A DNA stretch of 64,000 bases, from contig JAPZLL010000031.1 in the NCBI GenBank assembly GCA_036250225.1, positions 186,001-250,000 of the forward strand. The letters are read 5' to 3'. Below are positions 1 through 12,242 of the stretch, one piece after another. This DNA comes from Cercophora sp. LCS_1. Its lineage: Eukaryota > Ascomycota > Sordariomycetes > Sordariales > Lasiosphaeriaceae. Made by a program: the position numbers and the translations under genes. A model generated the notes under the pieces. It was not told the origin of the DNA and did no database searches. It saw only the letters and a program-made list of their open reading frames with translations. Within the stretch, counting starts at the first letter, position 1, and each line of letters starts with the position of its first letter.

Positions 1-279
1 ACGCCATCGGCTGGCGCCGCCCCGCCGGTCTCCGCACTCAGCCAACCCGAGCACAAGGAGCTTGAGCCAGGTCTTGCGCAAGCTGCAGCCCTCCCACTTC
101 CACCATCACCACTCAAAGCTTCGCCAACCTCACCATCGCCGCTGACCCCCTCTTTTGCGCCGTCAGATTTCAGCACAGTCGATTCCATCGATCCAGTTAT
201 TGTCTCACAACCTCCTCCCGTACCCCCTGGAAACCCTCTTACTGCCACGACCTCGGCAGCGTCAATTCCCTCGCTGAAG
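1..279 (+). promoter_or_regulatory. upstream/5' leader of V-ATPase subunit A gene
   Basis: This stretch is C/T-rich with few purines and precedes the vma-1 start codon. It carries no stop in the vma-1 frame from base 1 to the ATG at 280, so it would encode a Pro/Ser/Ala-rich stretch continuous with the protein. Pyrimidine-rich fungal leaders lack stops by composition, and the known family starts close to the ATG at 280. I therefore read it as promoter and leader rather than coding. The end of an upstream gene lying outside the window cannot be excluded. Confidence 0.5.
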
Positions 280-2492
280 ATGGCGCCCGTAAGCTTGCGT
301 CCCCTCCTTTCCGATATCTCTGTCAGCCCAGAGAAACTTCTACGATGCTGATCACCCTTTCGGGATCTTAGTCCAAAAAAGATGGCGCGAAAGATGGATT
401 CCATACGGGTAAGCAGTTCCCCGTCCGCAAAGCGGCTGTAGCTCACAAGGCGCTTCCCTAGGCAAGATCTACTCGGTGTCAGGGTCAGTCCTCAAGCTCC
501 CGAATCTTGCGGCCCCCACCCTCCGGCGCCCCAAAGTGTCTAACGAAACTCTAGCCCTGTTGTTATCGCCGAGGATATGATTGGTGTTGCTATGTATGAG
601 TTGGTACGACGCCCTTCAGCGTTCTTGGTTATCGCATGGGTGGGAGGCTGGCTAACTGCGGGAATAGGTCAAAGTAGGACATGACAAGCTTGCCGGTGAG
701 GTCATTCGAATCAATGGTGATCAGGCAACCATTCAGGTCTACGAGGAGACAGGTGCGAAGCCCCTCCCATTCAGCTTTACTACCTACCAGTTCACGACTA
801 ACACCTGCCCGTCTCTAGCTGGCGTCACCGTTGGCGATCCCGTGGAACGGACCGGCAAGCCTCTTTCTGTAGAGCTTGGCCCCGGTCTTCTCAACAACAT
901 TTACGACGGTATCCAGCGTCCTCTGGACAAAATCTCGAAAATGGTACAGAGCATCTACATCCCGCGCGGTATTGCCGCGCCCGCCCTCGACCGTGAAAAG
1001 AAGTGGGAGTTCACCCCGACGTTGAAGGTCGGCGACCACATCTCTGGAGGTGATGTCTGGGGAACTGTCTTCGAAAATTCGTTCATCACAGTCCACAAGA
1101 TCCTCTTCCCTCCCCGGGCCCGTGGCACCATCACCAAGATTGCCGATAAGGGTAGCTACACGGTCGCGGAAAAGATTCTTGAGGTCGAATTCGACGGCAA
1201 GAAGACAGAATACGGCATGATGCAGACGTGGCCGGTACGAGTGCCGCGCCCAACCACAGAGAAGCATTCGGCCGACAAGCCATTCCTCGTTGGGCAGCGT
1301 GTGCTTGACGCCCTCTTCCCTTCCGTTCAGGGTGGCACGGTTGCAATCCCCGGTGCGTTTGGCTGTGGCAAAACGGTCATTTCCCAGTCAGTCTCCAAGT
1401 TCTCCAACAGCGATGTCATTGTTTACGTTGGATGTGGAGAGCGCGGTAACGAAATGGCTGAAGTCTTGAAGGATTTCCCTGAGCTCACCATCGAGGTGGA
1501 TGGTCGCAAGGAGCCTATCATGAAGCGCACTACCCTTATCGCCAACACTTCGAACATGCCTGTCGCTGCCCGTGAGGCTTCAATTTACACGGGAATTACC
1601 GTTGCCGAGTACTTCAGGGACCAGGGCATGAACGTGGCCATGATGGCTGACTCGTCTTCCCGTTGGGCCGAAGCTTTGAGAGAACTCTCAGGTCGTTTGG
1701 GAGAGATGCCCGCTGATCAGGGTTTCCCCGCCTACCTGTCTGCCAAGCTCGCCTCTTTCTACGAGCGCGCCGGAAAGGTACAGGCGCTTGGTAGCCCCGC
1801 ACGCGAGGGCAGTGTCAGCATCGTGGGCGCCGTCTCGCCACCTGGTGGTGACTTCTCGGACCCCGTCACATCGGCAACGCTCGGTATCGTGCAGGTGTTC
1901 TGGGGTCTCGACAAGAAGCTGGCGCAGCGCAAGCATTTCCCGTCAATCAACACTTCAGTCAGCTACAGCAAGTACACCATGACTCTGGATAAGTGGTATG
2001 AAAAAGAGTACCCCGAGTTCCCGCGGCTCCGTGACCGCATCCGTCAGCTGCTGTCGGACAGTGAAGAACTCGACCAAGTCGTGCAACTGGTGGGCAAGTC
2101 GGCGCTCTCAGATCCTGACAAGATTACACTTGACTTGGCAACACTCATCAAGGAGGATTTCCTGCAACAGAACGGTTATTCGGATTATGACCAGTTCTGT
2201 CCCATCTGGAAGACCGAGTGGATGATGAAGCTCATGATGGGTTTCCATGACGAGGCGCAGAAAGCGATCGCCCAGGGGCAAACCTGGGCCAAGGTCAGGG
2301 AGGCGACGCAGGAACTGCAAGGCCAGCTGAGGAGTCTCAAGTTCGAAGTCCCAACCGAGGGCCAGGAGAAGATTTGCAAGAAGGTGAGTGACTCTCCCGA
2401 TATAACTATTCACTTGCCTGCTGACAGTCGAGTAGTACGAGGCAATCCAGCAGTCGATGCTCGACAAGTTTGCTTCGGTTGTAGACGAGTAA
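280..2492 (+). CDS. vma-1: V-type proton ATPase catalytic subunit A
   Basis: This is the catalytic subunit of the V1 sector of the vacuolar proton pump. It hydrolyses ATP on the cytosolic face of vacuoles and endosomes to drive acidification. Seven exons: 280-288, 372-408, 462-483, 555-603, 668-752, 819-2383 and 2436-2492, giving 607 residues, the usual fungal length. The first exon encodes only three residues (MAP). All junctions restore conserved family sequence such as [18 protein letters not shown]. The Walker A loop GAFGCGKT lies near residue 245, followed by the [10 protein letters not shown] and [11 protein letters not shown] blocks typical of the family. The last exon restores the C-terminus ending in SVVDE. 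No intein is inserted at the site used in Saccharomyces. The recyclin-like gene follows on the same strand after about 500 bases. Confidence 0.97.
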
Positions 2493-3002
2493 TGATATGG
2501 GGATGAAGCGAAGGACTGGAGTGAGGGAGAGATAATGAAGGGCCCGCAGATTGGGATTGGTTGATCATGGTGTCTGGTTGTTGGCTTGAAATGATACACA
2601 AGCCCGGTGTCCGCGATCCACTGTACATTTGCGGAGTGAGGAATCAGGGGCTTTTCCATAGACCATCGGGCAAGAGCCCGAAGCCGTCAGTTGTAGTTTG
2701 TATCGTTTCGCATGAGAATTCAACAATCCTCCCGACACACCTGAATGTTGCGACGATTTGAATGCAATAGGGTTAGGGTTGCCACATAACCAATATGCCA
2801 ACCCCGCCAACCCGCCTCCTGCGAACCGAACGCTCCTTGCCCGCTGCTGCCCCTGGATCGGATTGGACGGGCGGCTTCAGTCCAGTTCAGGCTTACCTGC
2901 GCTTGTAACAGCAGCTTCGTTTCTGGCAACACCGCGGACTATGAAGAGGCAATTTGGCCTCCGACCTCTCCACCCGCAGCCGTCACCACCTCCATCGTAG
3001 CC

Positions 3003-5913
3003 ATGTCCAACTTCAAAAGGGCACTCCCTCCCCCCGCGGGCGGGTTGGCCCCATCGAAGACCAGCATCTTGAAAACACTCCAGGCTGCGGAAATGATTGA
3101 TACTAAACCTTTCCTACCCGCCGGTACGCTCTTCTCCATATCCCGCGTCAACAGGCTGTGATTTATTGATGAAACGTATAGAGATCATGGCAACGATCCT
3201 CGATTACCTCCCCGTTCCCGATCTCATCCGATTCGCCCGCACCTCCCGCCGCATGCAGGAAATGGTCTACGATGACACTCGCTGGGTTGCCCGTTTGCGC
3301 AGTATGGGGGTCTGGGACGAAGCCGAAGCTCGTCGTCGCTTTGAAGAGGCTATCAAACGGAAGAGAGAGCTCGCCAATCGAGCTGCTGGAGGCGGTGGGA
3401 AACCGCCGCCGGCTGTTACAACAACGCTATTCGATGCGGCCGAGGAGGAAAAGCGACGACAGGTACTGCTACAGGCGCAGGCGCAGGCGCAGGCACGGCA
3501 GCTGGGCGACCTGAGGGACGGATTCGAAACCATGAGCGTGGGTGGGCAGCAAGGAACAACGAGAAGACCAGCTGGGAACGCGGCCGACGACCCGTCCAGG
3601 GATCCAGAGGCATTACTGAGTGTCATCAAGAGCACGCAAAGCGTCAGGAACCACGCGAGGCAGGAGTATGGACGGATATACGGAGCGCTAGCACCGTTTT
3701 ACTTTGACCTCGCCCAAGCAAAGACGCATACCGATCCTATCGTCTTCAAGGTGTTCCGGGAACCGGAAAAGCAGGCACAAATGCTGGCGAACTTGGTCAT
3801 CTTCGCCAAGAGCGATTGGGCCCAAGGCTGGCGGCAGAGAGAGGACAAGCTCAACTCAATGGTTGGAATCTTTGAAAGTGCGGTGTTAAGGGAGTTTGAG
3901 CAGGGTTACGAGTTTTGGGATGTCGATGGGCGGATGAAGAAGTATGCCGGCGTCTTGAGCGTACTGAATGGGGGGATAGCAGGAGTCGAGCTGTTCATTC
4001 AGAAGCACCCGATTTTCCACGATAAGGAGGTGCTGGCCAATTCGCTGGACTGCGTGAATCAGGCGCCGAGCGACAGCGTCACTCTCGACCCGTCAAGGAG
4101 GTTCTTTGAAAAACTTACCATGAAGGTGGACGAGCAATCAAACATAATCGAGAGGATCTTTCCGGATCCAGGGCCCGTCTTTTGGGCGTTTGTCGACAAA
4201 GTCCGGGAGGATGTAATAACCGAATACGTCACGCCACTATTCGACGAGACACACGACCGAAGCATACCATCGTATTTGAAAGCTGTGTCGGGTTTGTTCG
4301 AGCAGACTCTTCAGTTCTTTCGGGCGATACAAGCACCAAAAGGGGCGGACAGGAAGGAACAGGGGGTGAAAGCTACAGAGTTAGCACTGAAGGTCTTTGA
4401 ACCGCACCTCGACTTATACCTCCAAGACGAGTTGGACTACTTCACTAGGCAAGCCGAGAGGGAAGTGGGGAACTGGGAGAAGAAACTCTCTGCAGAGGAT
4501 GCCAGTGCCGAGTCTTTTTACATGGCGAACTTCACCAACCGGCAGGCTGACAAGAAGGACTTTTTGACTTCGTTCAAAAAAGTGGTCATGATGCCTGTCT
4601 CAGTTCTGCCAACTAGCCTGGGATTGCCGACAATAGGATCCCCGTTCACGAGCGCCAAGGGTCCATCTACAAGCGCCAACGGGAACACGCTGCAAGCGGG
4701 GAGCCCTCAACCATCCAGGCCCCATTCACCCAGCCAACCGCCGGTTCCAATAGAACGAAGTGGTAGCCCGATGCCCGGCAAGGCTCCGACAGACGAGCTA
4801 GCGGCCAAGGCTGCGCTCATGACGTCTCGGTTAGAGGGTATACGCTCGCTCTTCAGCATCGAGGTGGCGCTCAGCCTTGTGCATTCTGCAAAGGCGAGTC
4901 TCGGCCGTATGGCTGTTTTCATCCAGCTGGGTGGACAAGCCGGTGGTGAGGCACGCGAGCAGTGCGAGGCCATCTTCGTTACACTGCTACGAATACTTCG
5001 AGAACGACACGTTAAGCCTGGCTTTGACAAGGCAGTAGCCCACTTGTCCCAATACAACCCGCGCGAGGTAAGCCAGCATGACAAGGGCGGAGTAGCTCCT
5101 CTGGTTACTTTTATCGAACTTGTCAATGTGGGCGACCTCATCTCGCAGATGATTGACGTTTTCTACGAACAACAGCTAGCCGGCCCCAAGATAGCCGACC
5201 GCAACGACTTTCTCGACCCGGCAGGATTAGCCAAGAAGAAGTTTGAGCAGATGCTTGACGAGAGTGTCGCCGCTGGTCTTAACAAGGGCATCGACGTACT
5301 CATGGACGAGGTCGAGTACCTCTGCGCTACAACCCAACTCCCAACCGACTACAACCCATCCGCTGCTGGTGCCGACTCTACACTGCCCGCAGAGAAATCC
5401 AGCGGCGGAATTGGCCCTCCAACTCCCGGTTTGGGAGCAAATGTAGACATTGGCCCAACCCCAACCGCCCGACGCATCCGTGATCTTGTGGCTTCACACA
5501 CCTCGATGCTCGTTGGTAGCACCGACAAGTCAATGTTGGATGTTTTTAATGGTGAGGTGGGCCTTCGGTTGTTTGCGGCTGTCTGCAAACATCTCAAACG
5601 ACAGAGGGTAAGCACCGAGGGCGCAATCAAGCTGATCGCCGATATGAACCTTTATTTTGAGTACATCCGAACCCTCAAAAACCAGGACCTGTTGGCATAT
5701 TTCAAGGCCTTGCGGGAATTGAGCCAGATTTACCTCATCGATGCAAAGCATCACGCCAAAGAGATGGCGACGATTATCGCTGACGGCGATCGATTTGGAG
5801 GAATCTTTAGGGCTGAGGAGGTTTACGAGTATGCAGAGCGCAGGGCAGACTGGTACCAGGTGAAGAGAGAAGTGGAAAGAGCCATGTATGGACTCGAGTG
5901 TCTTATCATGTGA
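3003..5913 (+). CDS. rcy1: F-box and Sec10-like protein, recyclin-1 type
   Basis: The product is a 950-residue protein in two exons, 3003-3123 and 3182-5913. Splicing the 58-nt intron creates the F-box opening LPAEIMATILDYLPVPDL at about residues 38-55, which the long ORF alone lacks. This junction is why I chose the ATG at 3003. The remainder is a long helical region of the exocyst Sec10 type, interrupted by a Ser/Pro-rich linker around residues 505-550 and a second low-complexity linker near residues 755-780. An Ala/Gln repeat (AQAQAQAQ) lies near residue 140. In yeasts, recyclin links an SCF ubiquitin ligase and Rab GTPases to endosome-to-plasma-membrane recycling, so a trafficking role is inferred. 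The 3' end converges on the CDK7-type kinase gene about 140 bases away. Confidence 0.9.
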
Positions 5914-6056
5914 AAACCGCAGCTTGAAATGTTATCACAATTGGGATCCGTTCGAGTCTTGATCTCTCAATTTCAAACCCTGCTTCCGCAGTCAACGCTA
6001 TCTGCAGGCCAGAATACACCGAAACGCCCCTGATTTTCCGTTGCATGCCTAGTAAA

Positions 6057-7187
6057 CTACCTAGCTGCCCCAAAGTCCAACTTGCGTGCGACCTTTGACC
6101 CTCTAGGTTCATCATCAAAAGTGCCACCGCGTCTCTTGAGGTCAGCTGCCATCTTCTCACTGTCACCCGGGCCCCTGGGCAAGTCCTCAGTCCGAGTCGG
6201 CCTTGGGTCGGTATGCCACCACTTGTGCTCGAGCATGCCACGGGCAGCGATACGCTTCCGGGGATCCAGAGTCAACGTCTTGATGAGCAAATCCACTCCT
6301 TCGGCGCCCGCGGCTCCAAACCGGGCCATGTACGCCGATCTATCCTTGACTGGGTACACCTCGCCGGGCACGGTAAAGTCTCTCAACGTCGTGACACCCG
6401 GCCAGTTATCCTCGGTCGGCGTGCCAATCTGCTGGCAGATGAGCGCAATCTGCTCCACCTCGGTGTTGCCAGCTAGGAAGGGAACACGGATGATGAGCTC
6501 GGCAAAGACCATGCCGACGGACCAGATGTCCACAGCACCCGAGTAGTGACGCGCGCCAAAAAGAAGCTCCGGGGGTCGGTACCAGCGCGTAATAACGTTA
6601 GCCGTCATGCGGTGTCCGGGGTCGGCGAAGGAGCGGGCGAGACCGAAATCGGCAAGCTTGACCTCGCCGTTGGCGGCGATGAGCAAGTTGTTGGGCTTGA
6701 TATCGCGGTGGAGCACATAGTTGTCGTGGCACCACCATACGGCGCGCGTCAGCATGCCCATCCAGGCTTTGATGTCGCCGGTGCTGTAGGTGACGTTGGC
6801 GACATCGCGGATGAGCACCTCGAGGTCGCCCCGGGGGAGGTATTCCAGCACCAGGTTGAGGTTCTGGTCTTTGGAGTTGAATACCGAGATGAGGTTGATG
6901 ATGTTGGGGTGATGGAGCTCCTGTAGGTGCTTGACTTCGCGGATGGCGTCGGGCGCTAGGCCGTCTTTGAACTCCTTTTGCACCTTGATCTTTTTGATGG
7001 CCACCTGGATGGAGGGGTCGTGGCGGGCGTAGCCGAGATAGACGTTGGCGTACGTTCCCTCACCGAGCTTCTTGTCCTTGACGTATTTGCGCTTCTCCAC
7101 CTCGTTCATCTCCTCCATGGGGTCGAAGTCGAGGTCCAGCACGCCCTGCCCGAGCGCCTTGCCAAACGCGTCGTGAGAGGACGCCAT
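6057..7187 (-). CDS. CDK7/Kin28-type cyclin-dependent kinase (TFIIH kinase)
   Basis: This is a single-exon gene of 376 residues starting at MASSHD. An in-frame ATG eight codons upstream is possible. It is a complete Ser/Thr kinase: glycine loop GEGTYANVYLG near residues 42-52, ATP lysine in VAIKK near 65, helix AIREVKHLQE instead of PSTAIRE, HRD at 160-162, DFG at 180-182 and a T-loop threonine at about 195 in RMTANVITRWYR. The glycine loop, AIREVK helix and LLFGARHY sequence match Kin28/Mcs6/CDK7, the kinase of TFIIH that phosphorylates the RNA polymerase II C-terminal domain. The APE motif reads PPE, a substitution more usual in the CDK9/CDK12 group. The C-terminal tail after about residue 330 is basic and poorly conserved. 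Family assignment is confident; the exact ortholog is less so. Confidence 0.9.
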   Translation of the reverse strand: MASSHDAFGKALGQGVLDLDFDPMEEMNEVEKRKYVKDKKLGEGTYANVYLGYARHDPSIQVAIKKIKVQKEFKDGLAPDAIREVKHLQELHHPNIINLISVFNSKDQNLNLVLEYLPRGDLEVLIRDVANVTYSTGDIKAWMGMLTRAVWWCHDNYVLHRDIKPNNLLIAANGEVKLADFGLARSFADPGHRMTANVITRWYRPPELLFGARHYSGAVDIWSVGMVFAELIIRVPFLAGNTEVEQIALICQQIGTPTEDNWPGVTTLRDFTVPGEVYPVKDRSAYMARFGAAGAEGVDLLIKTLTLDPRKRIAARGMLEHKWWHTDPRPTRTEDLPRGPGDSEKMAADLKRRGGTFDDEPRGSKVARKLDFGAAR

Positions 7188-8655
7188 GGCGAATGGCCGA
7201 CGGTTGATCAAAAGGGCGACCCAAGATGGTGTAAGCTATTGTGTTGGCAAAAAAGAATGACACTTGGGTCGCCTTGTCAGCCTTGTGGGCCTGTGTGATG
7301 CGATTTGGCAGCCTCGTGGTTGCGGTGGTGGGATGGAGTGCGGTCTGGTACGCAGGGCAGGGGCCATTAAAATTGTACAAAAAATGCCATAAACTGGATT
7401 TGCCAACACAGCACCAAATCGGTTCACAGCATAATATATTTTCCAACAGGCATACAATAATCCCTTCGACGCAAAAATTAAAAATAAAAATCAGTTAATG
7501 GCCCATGAAATACATTTCAACGTCTCGGGTTTTCTCTTAGCCATTCTTTCCAAAGGTGTGTGCTCCCCCACAAAATTCGGGAATCCGGAGTTTTCCGTAC
7601 AAGGCTCGCTTGACAATCGAACTCTTTTTTCACACCACTTGGTGGTTTGTCGCTGGAAAGGTTTCCTCGTGTTATTTTGGAGAACCGTAAGTGTCCAGGA
7701 CTTGCTTCTTCATCTTCATTGCACAAATGAGCAACAGGTAGACATGTCGAGACAATGCTGGAACTTAGCTTCAGGCACTCACCAGATATTTTAGTTTGTC
7801 TGTCTGCTAGATAACCGTGGGAGGGGCGCCTACGAACCCCGCCGGGCATCTCACCGGACCCGGATGCATGATGGAAGAACAGCAGTTTTCAATTATACCT
7901 TCCACAAAGATGGGGTTTGACTCTTCTGGATTTATACCCATTTACGAGCTTCCATAGCTGGCTGAAGGCACGCTGGGCAACCCCCCTGAAAACCCACGTT
8001 CTGTCCCGACGGCCGGGAAAGGACCCGCTAAGCCCGATATCTTATCTCCACTGGCGTCCTGTTGGCAGCCGCCGTGCGGCGGTGCTAGAAAAAGCGACAG
8101 GTGCTCGCTGCGCCCAGCCGCGTCATGGAAGCCTGACGTCATTTGAGACGACCCAACCACGATCTGATGCGCACAAGTCCAGGCCAATCGGGCTGTTAGC
8201 GCATCCCGTCAAAACGTCAACAGGCACATTGGACCATGACATCGGCCGAGTCGGCTTTTCTAAAAGCCCCAACCTGTCCTTGGCGACACGCGTGAGACCC
8301 GTGGCTGTACCTTGCTGTTGCATGAAACTCCGTCGTCGTGCCCGTCGCTGATTGACTGTGTGACGAGGGACAGCAGCGGGCTGGTGGTCGAAGACACGCC
8401 AGACTGCTAGGTATTTCTATCTTTGCAGCCCCATCCAGACTCAGTTGACCGATCCCACCTTTTCCCAAAGCGATCTCGTGTTCGTCGCGACTCCTTTTGG
8501 GTCTGGACCAACGGTCCCCGCATCCCTTTGCAAGCCTTAGATACCCTCATCCCACACTCGTTTACCTTGACTCGATAACCCTCCCATTGTTCCCAGACAG
8601 AGCGGACGAGCGCCAACCGACTTGAATCAGATATAATCGCCTCACTACAGTCGCC
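7188..8655. other. intergenic, divergent upstream region
   Basis: About 1.5 kb separates the divergent kinase and Sfk1-like genes. The ORFs present are short and show no recognisable protein. The stretch near 7360-7500 is A/T-rich, and a CCAAT pentamer occurs near 8181 (ggccaatcgg), upstream of the Sfk1-like gene. I see no RNA gene here. Confidence 0.5.
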
Positions 8656-9533
8656 ATGTTACGCATCTCATACTGGGTTTGAACCCTCGCCCCAATTCCT
8701 ATGACCTCCACTAACCTTTGGAACAGGTCTTTCCCATCGTCGCCGGTGTCGTCTGGCTGGGTACCCTGCTGGGACTGCTCCTGTACTGGATAGTAGACAC
8801 AAAGCGCGTCCACTATGATTCCATGTCCCCACAACAGCATATCGCCTACATCAGCGACGTCGGAGCTTCCACCCTCAAGCCCCTTTTCGTCACCGGCTGC
8901 GTCATAACCACTATCCTTCTCGACATATCCTTTGGTGCCGACCGCTGGCTGCGCCACAAGGGCCGTCTCGTGCCCAACACGACGCGCGGTGAAAAGGTAC
9001 TCTCGGCGCTCACCATCGTCTTTGCCGTCATCGGTACGGTCGGTCTTATCCTTCTCTCGGTTTTCGACACGGCGCGCTACCCCCGGCTGCACAACGTATT
9101 CCTCCTCTTCTTCATTGCGGGCTACATTCTAAGCGCCATATTCATCTGCTGGGAGTACCAAAGGCTCGGGATCCGCTACCGCGAACACCGCGTGCTGCGC
9201 ATCTCCTTTTGGATCAAGCTCAGTTTTGTTATCATCGAAATCCTGCTCGCCATAGCCTTCATCGCCTGCACGTTCACGAAACGGTACAACCCCGGAGCGG
9301 TACTCGAATGGATCATTGCCTTCATTTTCAGTGCCTACGTCTTTTCATTCTACGTTGACTTGTATCCGGCGGTCAAAACGAAGAACATGGCTGAGATGGC
9401 GAAAGGGAAACAGCCCAGATACAGCCCGCCTGGCGGCAGCAGCACTGGAACCGGAGATTTGGAAGAAGCTAGGATCGAAGGGGATGCCCTCCCGATGAGC
9501 GAGAGCAGGGGGCCAGTGCCAAACAATTTCTAG
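8656..9533 (+). CDS. Frag1/DRAM/Sfk1-family multi-pass membrane protein
   Basis: There are two exons, 8656-8676 and 8727-9533, separated by a 50-nt intron, giving 275 residues. The first exon encodes only MLRISYW and joins to VFPIVAGVVWLG, which gives the usual start of this family. I count about six hydrophobic segments across residues 8-225, with a conserved-looking loop containing YISDVGAS and a hydrophilic Ser/Gly/Glu tail of about 45 residues. Frag1/DRAM/Sfk1 proteins sit in the plasma or endolysosomal membrane; yeast Sfk1 helps place the phosphatidylinositol 4-kinase and affects lipid asymmetry. The specific role here is inferred from the family only. Confidence 0.87.
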
Positions 9534-9598
9534 ACCACCAAACAATGGCGGTGGCTGAATTACGCATGATACTCTCTAGGAAGGTGTACTGTTTGTGG

Positions 9599-9616
9599 TT
9601 TTTTTTTTTTTTTTTT
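9599..9616 (+). repeat. poly-T tract (T18)
   Basis: An uninterrupted run of 18 T lies about 65 bases after the stop codon of the Sfk1-like gene, so it probably sits in its 3' UTR or just beyond. It may vary in length between strains. Confidence 0.8.
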
Positions 9617-9893
9617 CAAGTTTGCTGCATAGCATAGCCGGCGAGGCGTTAGGCACAGGATACCTTTCTTCATCACAATGCGACAGGGGGTTTCTAGAAT
9701 CTCTAGACGGGTGATTTAATCTACACTGTGACGGCATGACTACCTGTACGTGTTTACCAGAAATCATCCAACCCTAATACCAAAGCGCCTGCGTAATTCC
9801 TCATGCCAGTCATTCAACGAACAATGTCGGTGTGCGTCAACCCCAGAGAGTTCTTTCCAAGGTGTCGAGAGTCCTTTTTACCCCAAGTTCCCC

Positions 9894-12242
9894 CTATCCA
9901 AGAAGCTCCGAGAACCTCGATCCCCGCGCAGGGCTTGCCGGCTTCGCCCTCGGGAATTTTGGGGGTGGCGTGATTGGTCCCTCACTCAGGGAAGTTCTGG
10001 CTTCCTCAAACCTATCGGCGCTACTCAAGCTGCTAATAGACCGGGTGTCCAAACTGGTAGAGTCGTCCTCGTTCGCCTCTGGACTGGGCGTTTGAACGCG
10101 ATCCGTTGACACTCGCACTGCTCCCATGGCACTGCTCTCGCCGGGTTTGGCGCTATCCTGCCGCGTGTCGTCTCTCCGCCCCGCCATAGCAACCTCACGT
10201 ATACTTGTGCTCCGTCGATGCTCCGAGGGATAACTCATGTTAGCGAGAGCTGCGCCACCAACAAATTTCTTTTCATTTTCATCTTTACTGTCTATAGCTG
10301 GTGTTGACTGGGAACGTGGCCGAGTGAGGTGTGTCTTGAGCCACGATTTGACTTTACTCGTCGGTGAGATGTTCTCGCTCTCGGGGTCTGTAGGACGTGG
10401 CAGGTCTTTGGACTTCTGCCTCGAGTGGCGCTTCGGAAAATTGATTGAAAGAGCCCGAGAGTGTCGTTTGTTTGATGCGCTCTCGGGCTCGATAATCGTG
10501 GCATCATTCTGTCCAGGTTGCTGGGCAGGCGTCTCGTTGGTGGGAGTTAGCACAAGTATCGCCTTTCCCTTTCGCTTCCCCTCCTTGGCTAGCCGTTTCT
10601 GCTCGGCCTTAGCGGCCTTCTCGTCTTCTTTTCGCGCCTTCTCTTCATTCTTGATCTCTATCTTTCTGGCTCTATCCTGATCCTTCTGCTGTCCTATCCG
10701 ATAATCAGAACCAATGACACAATGCGTAACGGGGTATGCGAACTAACCTTTGAGCTTCTTGTGGATCTCTTGGACCTCTTTTTCCCGCATCTTGTCCCTC
10801 TCGACTTCTTCCTGGGCTTTCTCTTCCTCCGCCCTCTGGAGGGCTAATCTCTCTCGTTCCTTTTCTGCCTTTTCGTTGATCTCATCCAATAGAGGCTGGA
10901 CTCTCTTTGCGGCAATGGCCTCAACAGCATCTCGATCCATCATCTTCCCGCCGCCAATATCAACTTTGCGTTGCGTTTCAAGTCTCGAGGCATCAAATTT
11001 TGCATGGGCAGCGGCGCGAGCCCTCCACTCCCAGTCCTCTTTCTTCGTTGGGGCAACCCAGCCAGTCTCTTCTTGGACTTTCTTGTCAAGATCGCGAAGT
11101 CGGGCTTGGACATTCCGGTGAGCCGTTGCTAGAAGTGCTTCTCGGTCCTTAGCTCGCTTCTGCTCGTCCACCTCAGCCAGCTTTGTGTCGAACAGTGACA
11201 TTTGCTTGCGTATCTGAAGTGACCTCCTCTTATCTTCGACAAGGGCTCCGTCACTTGCTGACCGCCTCCTAGTAAGCTTATTTCTGATGGAGTCGAGTTT
11301 GTTTCGTGGTTGCTGGTTTGATGCGCCGTAGTAGTCCTGGAGGTTTCGGTTTTTCTGATGCTCATCATGAAGCTTCGCAAGACGCTCCTGCGCAAGTCTG
11401 TATGCAGCCTCCTGAAGGTTATTAAACATCAGTGGCTGCTCTTCACCCTCACCATTCACGCTTGCTGAACCATGTCGAGAGAAGGAAGATGACCGAGCAA
11501 CAGTATTGGCCCGAGCAGTGTTGATAGGGCCCTGGTTTCGGCTGTACATCTGCTTGGCCATTGCGACGGCGGAAGCGTGGAGCATGTCATTTCGCCTTTG
11601 TTCGTCAAGCTCTGGCTTTACCGGCGGGTGGGAGGTGTACATCGCTCTGCTCATCGTTGTCACTGGAACGGCGCCCGCAAGCAATGATGGTCGGTGTGCC
11701 AGCGTTGCGGCGCTGAGCGCATTAAATGCGGCGTTCGCCTGGTCCGGGTACATCTCTTTCGGTCCTGGAGACGATCTGGCCCGTGGACGGCCCATGGCGT
11801 CTTTGGCTGCATGCATGGAGCCGTGCCGACCGAGATTCCGGCTCTCCACAGCCTGCACGGGCGCCATGCTGGATCTGAAGGCAATGTTGGCAGCAGAGTT
11901 GACCCAGGCCGCTGACTGTGGCGACTGGCTCTGCTGGTGGCGTTGGGCTGAGCCGATAGCGAACACAGCGGCCTGGGATCCAGCAGCGCTATGACGGGGC
12001 TCCCCAGACGAAGGCATCTTGGTATTGTTCGCTAATAAGGCAGCCGTAGAGGCGGCGGCGGAAGTCTCGGGGATGTGCTGCTTGGGAGGTTTGGTATTTC
12101 CCCAGCCCAGCGTCGCTGCCGCACTCGCTGCCGCACCGCCTGTTTTCAAGCCGGGAGATGGGAAACTAGGCAGATCCCGAGCATCCGCGTATCTGAGTCG
12201 TCCGGAATAACCTATCGCCTTTGTGAGCTGGGTTCTAGCCAC
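9894..12242 (-). CDS. Eis1-like eisosome protein (5' end unresolved)
   Basis: Two exons are clear: from about 12242 down to 10748, then 10693-9894. A 54-nt intron (10694-10747) joins EIHKKLKG to a Lys/Glu-rich segment. The N-terminal part carries YSGRLRYADARDLPSFPS and the Ala-rich TLGWGN segment typical of fungal Eis1 proteins. The centre and C-terminal half are strongly charged, predicted coiled coil (residues such as KEKERLALQRAEEEKAQEE), followed by a Ser/Thr/Pro-rich tail ending in SRFSELLG. Eis1 proteins associate with Pil1/Lsp1 eisosomes, furrow-like plasma-membrane domains. No ATG opens the conserved N-terminal frame: it runs back to a TGA near 12290 without a start, so at least one 5' exon is missing from this model. 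The visible product is about 765 residues. Confidence 0.75.

Noticed and set aside
8670..8695. tRNA T-loop-like gggtttgaaccc
   Set aside because: No acceptor, D or anticodon arms around it. It is the donor end of the first intron of the Sfk1-like gene.
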